In this document: positions 6,099 to 8,672 of the stretch, one piece after another
Numbering within the stretch: position 1 is the stretch's first letter
Layout: each line of letters opens with the position of its first letter
Source: Burkholderiales bacterium
GTDB taxonomy: Bacteria > Pseudomonadota > Gammaproteobacteria > Burkholderiales > SHXO01
DNA length: 8,672 nt
Reading direction: 5' to 3'
Assembly (NCBI GenBank): GCA_026125625.1
Contig: JAHCKU010000112.1
Location: forward strand, 1-8,672
Program-made: the position numbers and the translations under genes
The notes under the pieces: model-generated
Databases searched by the model: none
Told to the model about the DNA's origin: nothing
The model's input: the letters and a program-made list of their open reading frames with translations, nothing else

Positions 6099-6123
6099 AG
6101 CTCGTTCGGACCTTCCCCGGCTC

Positions 6124-7335
6124 ATGCTGCGAACGCTGATCTGGATCATCGGACTGTTCGCCGTGGCGGTGGCGGTGACGGTGGCCGCGCGCTACAGCAC
6201 CGGCTTCGTGCTGGTGGTGCTGCCCGACTATCGCATCGAGCTGTCCCTCACCCTGGCCGTGATCGTGCTCCTGCTCGCTTTCTTTGTCCTGTATCTGATC
6301 ACGCGCAGCATGCTCGCCGCTCTGGGCATGCCGGCGCGGGCACGTGCGTATCGGGCAGCACAGGAGCGCACGCGTGCGCGCCGCCTGTTCGAAGAGGGCC
6401 TGCGTGCGTTTCTGGAAGGACGCTATGGCCGCGCCCTGCGCGGCGCGCGTACGGCAGCCGAGGCCGGTGAGTGGCCGGGCTTGAGCCTGGCGCTGGCCGC
6501 GCGCTCCTCGCACGAGCTGCGCGACTACCCTGCACGCGATGATTGCCTGGAGCAGATGGAAGCGCGTGCGCCGCAGGACATCTACCTGCGCGAGATCACG
6601 CGCGCCGAGCTGCTGCTCGACGAGCGTCGCTATTACGACGCGCTGCAGGCGTTGTCACGCCTGCCCGATCTGCATACCGGCGCGCTCAAGATCGAGCTCA
6701 GAGCCCAGCAGCTGGCGAAGAACTGGGATCGCGTCCTGACGCTGATCCCGCAGCTGGAGAAGCGCAAGGTGATGGAGCCGGGCGTGCTCGAGCAGTTCAA
6801 ACGCTATGCCCTGACCGAGAACGTGCGACGCAAGGCGCTGGACATCAACAGCCTGCGCGAATATCTCGAACGCCTCAGCTCGTCCGAGCGCAAGGACGCG
6901 CGCATCACCGCCGCGGCGGCCGAGAGCTTCATCGAGCTGGGTGCCTGCGCCGAGGCGCACCGGCTGATCGAGGAGAGCCTGGCACAGGCGTGGGATTCCG
7001 CCTTGCCGGCGTTGTACGTGAAGTGCCTGCCCAAGGACGCCCGCCGTCATCTGGAGCGTGCCGAGGAATGGCTGGCGCGACAGCCGGGTGACGCACAGCT
7101 GCTGCTGGCGCTGGGCGAGCTGTGCATGCACCAGGAGCTGTGGGGCAAGGCACGCAGCTACCTGGAAGCCAGCCTGGCGGTCGAGCCCAGCCACAGCGCG
7201 TGCGTGAAGCTTGGGCAACTGCTCGAGCACGTAGGCAAGAGCGATGAAGCCAGCCTGGTCTACCGGCGCGGATTGGAGCTGGCCCTGACTCAACTCAAGG
7301 ACGCCACCGGCGGACGGCGCAAGCTGGCCTGGTGA
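6124..7335 (+). CDS. hemY: HemY-family membrane protein with TPR-like repeats
   Basis: This is the proteobacterial HemY, an inner-membrane protein of uncertain function linked to heme synthesis; it is unrelated to the Bacillus protoporphyrinogen oxidase of the same name. The 403-aa product has two transmembrane segments (about 2-22 and 39-62) flanking the family signature A-R-Y-S-T-G-F-V-L-V-V-L-P-D-Y-R-I-E-L-S-L (22-42). It is then almost entirely alpha-helical (75-395), with TPR-like pairs such as A-R-R-L-F-E-E-G-L-R-A-F-L-E-G-R-Y and W-G-K-A-R-S-Y-L-E-A-S-L near 340. The ATG at 6124 is preferred because the first membrane helix then begins at residue 2, as in homologues. It lacks a Shine-Dalgarno. 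A GTG at 6025, directly after the hemX stop, is in frame and would add 33 residues. hemX and hemY are probably one operon. Confidence 0.92.
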   Translation: MLRTLIWIIGLFAVAVAVTVAARYSTGFVLVVLPDYRIELSLTLAVIVLLLAFFVLYLITRSMLAALGMPARARAYRAAQERTRARRLFEEGLRAFLEGRYGRALRGARTAAEAGEWPGLSLALAARSSHELRDYPARDDCLEQMEARAPQDIYLREITRAELLLDERRYYDALQALSRLPDLHTGALKIELRAQQLAKNWDRVLTLIPQLEKRKVMEPGVLEQFKRYALTENVRRKALDINSLREYLERLSSSERKDARITAAAAESFIELGACAEAHRLIEESLAQAWDSALPALYVKCLPKDARRHLERAEEWLARQPGDAQLLLALGELCMHQELWGKARSYLEASLAVEPSHSACVKLGQLLEHVGKSDEASLVYRRGLELALTQLKDATGGRRKLAW

Positions 7336-7342
7336 TGGACAG

Positions 7343-7377
7343 GTGACGGCGCGCACGGGCACAGGCATGATTGTGCC
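7343..7377 (+). promoter_or_regulatory. Candidate ppc promoter overlapping a hairpin after hemY
   Basis: In the 93-base gap between hemY and ppc, GTGACG (7343-7348) and CATGAT (7366-7371) are exactly 17 bases apart, each matching the sigma-70 consensus at four of six positions, giving a start near 7378. GGCACA (7358-7363) and TGTGCC (7372-7377) form a perfect 6-bp hairpin over the -10, about 22 bases after the hemY stop. It has no T-run. The hairpin may be a hemY end signal or an operator-like inverted repeat; neither role is shown. Confidence 0.3.
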
Positions 7378-7428
7378 GACAACAATCCAATCCCTCGGCA
7401 GACAGCGTGCATTTGGACGGGGGAACAC

Positions 7429-8672
7429 ATGAACGACGTGGTGCATGACAGCGCGGTGCTGGACAAGGACCTGCCGCTGCGTGAGGACATCCGCCTGCTC
7501 GGTCGTCTGCTCGGCGACATCTTGCGCGAACAGGAGGGAGAAGAGACCTTCAATCTGATCGAGCAGATCCGCCAGACGGCGATCCGTTTTCGCCGCGACG
7601 CCGACCATGGCGCACGCCAGGAGCTCGAGTCCCTCCTCGATCTGCTGTCTCCGGCGGCCACCGTCGCCGTGATCCGCGCCTTCACCTACTTCTCGCAGCT
7701 TGCCAACCTCGCCGAGGACCTGCATCACAACCGCCGCCGGCGTGCGCACCAGCTGGCCGGCTCACCGCCGCAGGAGGGCGGACTGGTGGTGGCCCTGGAG
7801 CGGGTTGCCGCCAGCGGCACGGGACCGAAGGCACTGGCGGAGTTCTTTCGCGATGCCCTCATCTGTCCGGTGCTCACCGCGCACCCCACCGAAGTGCAGC
7901 GCAAGAGCATCCTCGACTGCCAGCGCGAGATCGGACGCCTGCTCGGCGAGCGCGACCGCATGCAGCTCACGCCCGAGGAGCGCGAGGCAAACGATGAGTG
8001 CCTGCGGCGCGAGATCCTGACCTTGTGGCAGACGCGCATCCTGCGCGAGTTGCGCCTGACCGTTGCCGACGAGATCGAGAACGGGCTGGCCTACTACCGC
8101 TACACCTTCCTGCAGCAGCTCCCGCGCCTGTATGGCGAGATCGAGGATCTGCTGCATGCACGCTGGCCGCAGGCGCAGATTCCGGTGCCTGCGTTCTTCC
8201 GTCTGGGCTGCTGGATCGGCGGCGATCGCGACGGCAACCCCTACGTCAGTCACGAGGTCACGCGCCACGCGCTGCGCCGGCAGTCGTCGACCGCACTCGA
8301 CTTCTATCTGAGCGAGATCCATCAGCTCGGCAGCGAGCTGTCGCAGTCGCTGCGCATGGTGTCGGTATCCCACGAGCTGGAGGCGCTGGCGGCACGTGCC
8401 CCCGATCAGTCCGGGCACCGTCGCGACGAGCCGTACCGGCGGGCGTTGACCGGAATCTACGCGCGCCTGGCGGCGACCTCGCGCCATCTCGACCAGCATG
8501 CACCGGCGCTGGTCGAGATCGCACCGGCGCAACCCTATGCCGATGCCGGCGAGTTCCTCTGTGACCTGGACGTGGTGCATGAGTCGCTGCAGCGCCACGG
8601 CGGGAAGCGCATCGCCCGCGGGCGCCTGCGTGCGCTGCGGCGTGCAGCACAGGTGTTCGGCTTCCATCTCGC
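7429..8672 (+). CDS. ppc: Phosphoenolpyruvate carboxylase, N-terminal part (runs off right edge)
   Basis: Ppc adds bicarbonate to phosphoenolpyruvate to give oxaloacetate and phosphate in the cytoplasm, refilling the TCA cycle. The frame is open from the ATG at 7429 to the window end, 414 complete codons, a little under half of a typical bacterial enzyme (about 880-940 aa). It starts with the usual L-R-E-D-I-R-L-L-G-R-L-L-G (residues 16-28). The active-site motif L-T-A-H-P-T-E (149-155) puts the catalytic histidine at 152, matching His138 of the E. coli enzyme. The glycine loop G-C-W-I-G-G-D-R-D-G-N-P is at 260-271. The visible end, A-A-Q-V-F-G-F-H-L, is just short of the conserved D-x-R-Q segment. 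A purine-rich GGGGGA (7419-7424) lies four bases before the ATG as ribosome site. The gap and weak promoter suggest a unit separate from hemY, though read-through is possible. Confidence 0.96.
   Translation, partial: MNDVVHDSAVLDKDLPLREDIRLLGRLLGDILREQEGEETFNLIEQIRQTAIRFRRDADHGARQELESLLDLLSPAATVAVIRAFTYFSQLANLAEDLHHNRRRRAHQLAGSPPQEGGLVVALERVAASGTGPKALAEFFRDALICPVLTAHPTEVQRKSILDCQREIGRLLGERDRMQLTPEEREANDECLRREILTLWQTRILRELRLTVADEIENGLAYYRYTFLQQLPRLYGEIEDLLHARWPQAQIPVPAFFRLGCWIGGDRDGNPYVSHEVTRHALRRQSSTALDFYLSEIHQLGSELSQSLRMVSVSHELEALAARAPDQSGHRRDEPYRRALTGIYARLAATSRHLDQHAPALVEIAPAQPYADAGEFLCDLDVVHESLQRHGGKRIARGRLRALRRAAQVFGFHL

Noticed and set aside
1..8672. tRNA or rRNA genes, CRISPR arrays, insertion sequences, attachment sites
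   Set aside because: Nearly all of the window is explained by recognisable core genes, the gaps are 130 bases or shorter, and no tRNA-like fold, spaced repeat, transposase or integrase was seen.

Overview
This is a GC-rich (roughly two thirds G+C by eye), densely coded stretch of ordinary bacterial chromosome. It carries a conserved housekeeping neighbourhood and no sign of mobile DNA. The order argH / algZ(fimS)-type kinase / algR / hemC / hemD / hemX / hemY is the one known from Pseudomonas and relatives. A phosphoenolpyruvate carboxylase gene beside hem genes is something I associate more with betaproteobacteria. I therefore place the source as a high-GC gamma- or betaproteobacterium and cannot choose between them from sequence alone.

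Layout. (1) Bases 1-167, minus strand: the N-terminus of argininosuccinate lyase (argH), cut by the window edge. (2) Bases 253-2054, plus strand: a two-gene signalling operon, a four-TM LytS/AlgZ-type histidine kinase overlapping by 4 bases an AlgR-type LytTR response regulator. (3) Bases 2055-2118: a short convergent gap with two perfect hairpins. (4) Bases 2119-2964, minus strand: a secreted parvulin-family protein whose two usual active-site histidines appear to be replaced. (5) Bases 3095-4833, plus strand: hemC and hemD, 2 bases apart, with a perfect hairpin across the hemD stop codon. (6) Bases 4951-7335, plus strand: hemX and hemY, probably with their own extended -10 promoter. (7) Bases 7429-8672, plus strand: the first 414 codons of phosphoenolpyruvate carboxylase (ppc), running off the right edge.

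How the genes work together. HemC and HemD make uroporphyrinogen III, the common tetrapyrrole precursor. HemX and HemY are inner-membrane proteins traditionally co-located with them and of uncertain biochemical role. The kinase and regulator form one phosphorelay or ligand-responsive pair; in Pseudomonas the homologues control type IV pili and exopolysaccharide, but no target can be proven here. ArgH and Ppc belong to separate pathways (arginine synthesis, anaplerotic oxaloacetate supply) and seem to be neighbours only.

I did not find a previously undescribed system. The points most worth a second look are the apparently catalytically degenerate parvulin inserted between algR and hemC, a 16-bp near-palindrome at the argH/algZ divergent start, and signs that hemCD and hemXY are separate transcription units.
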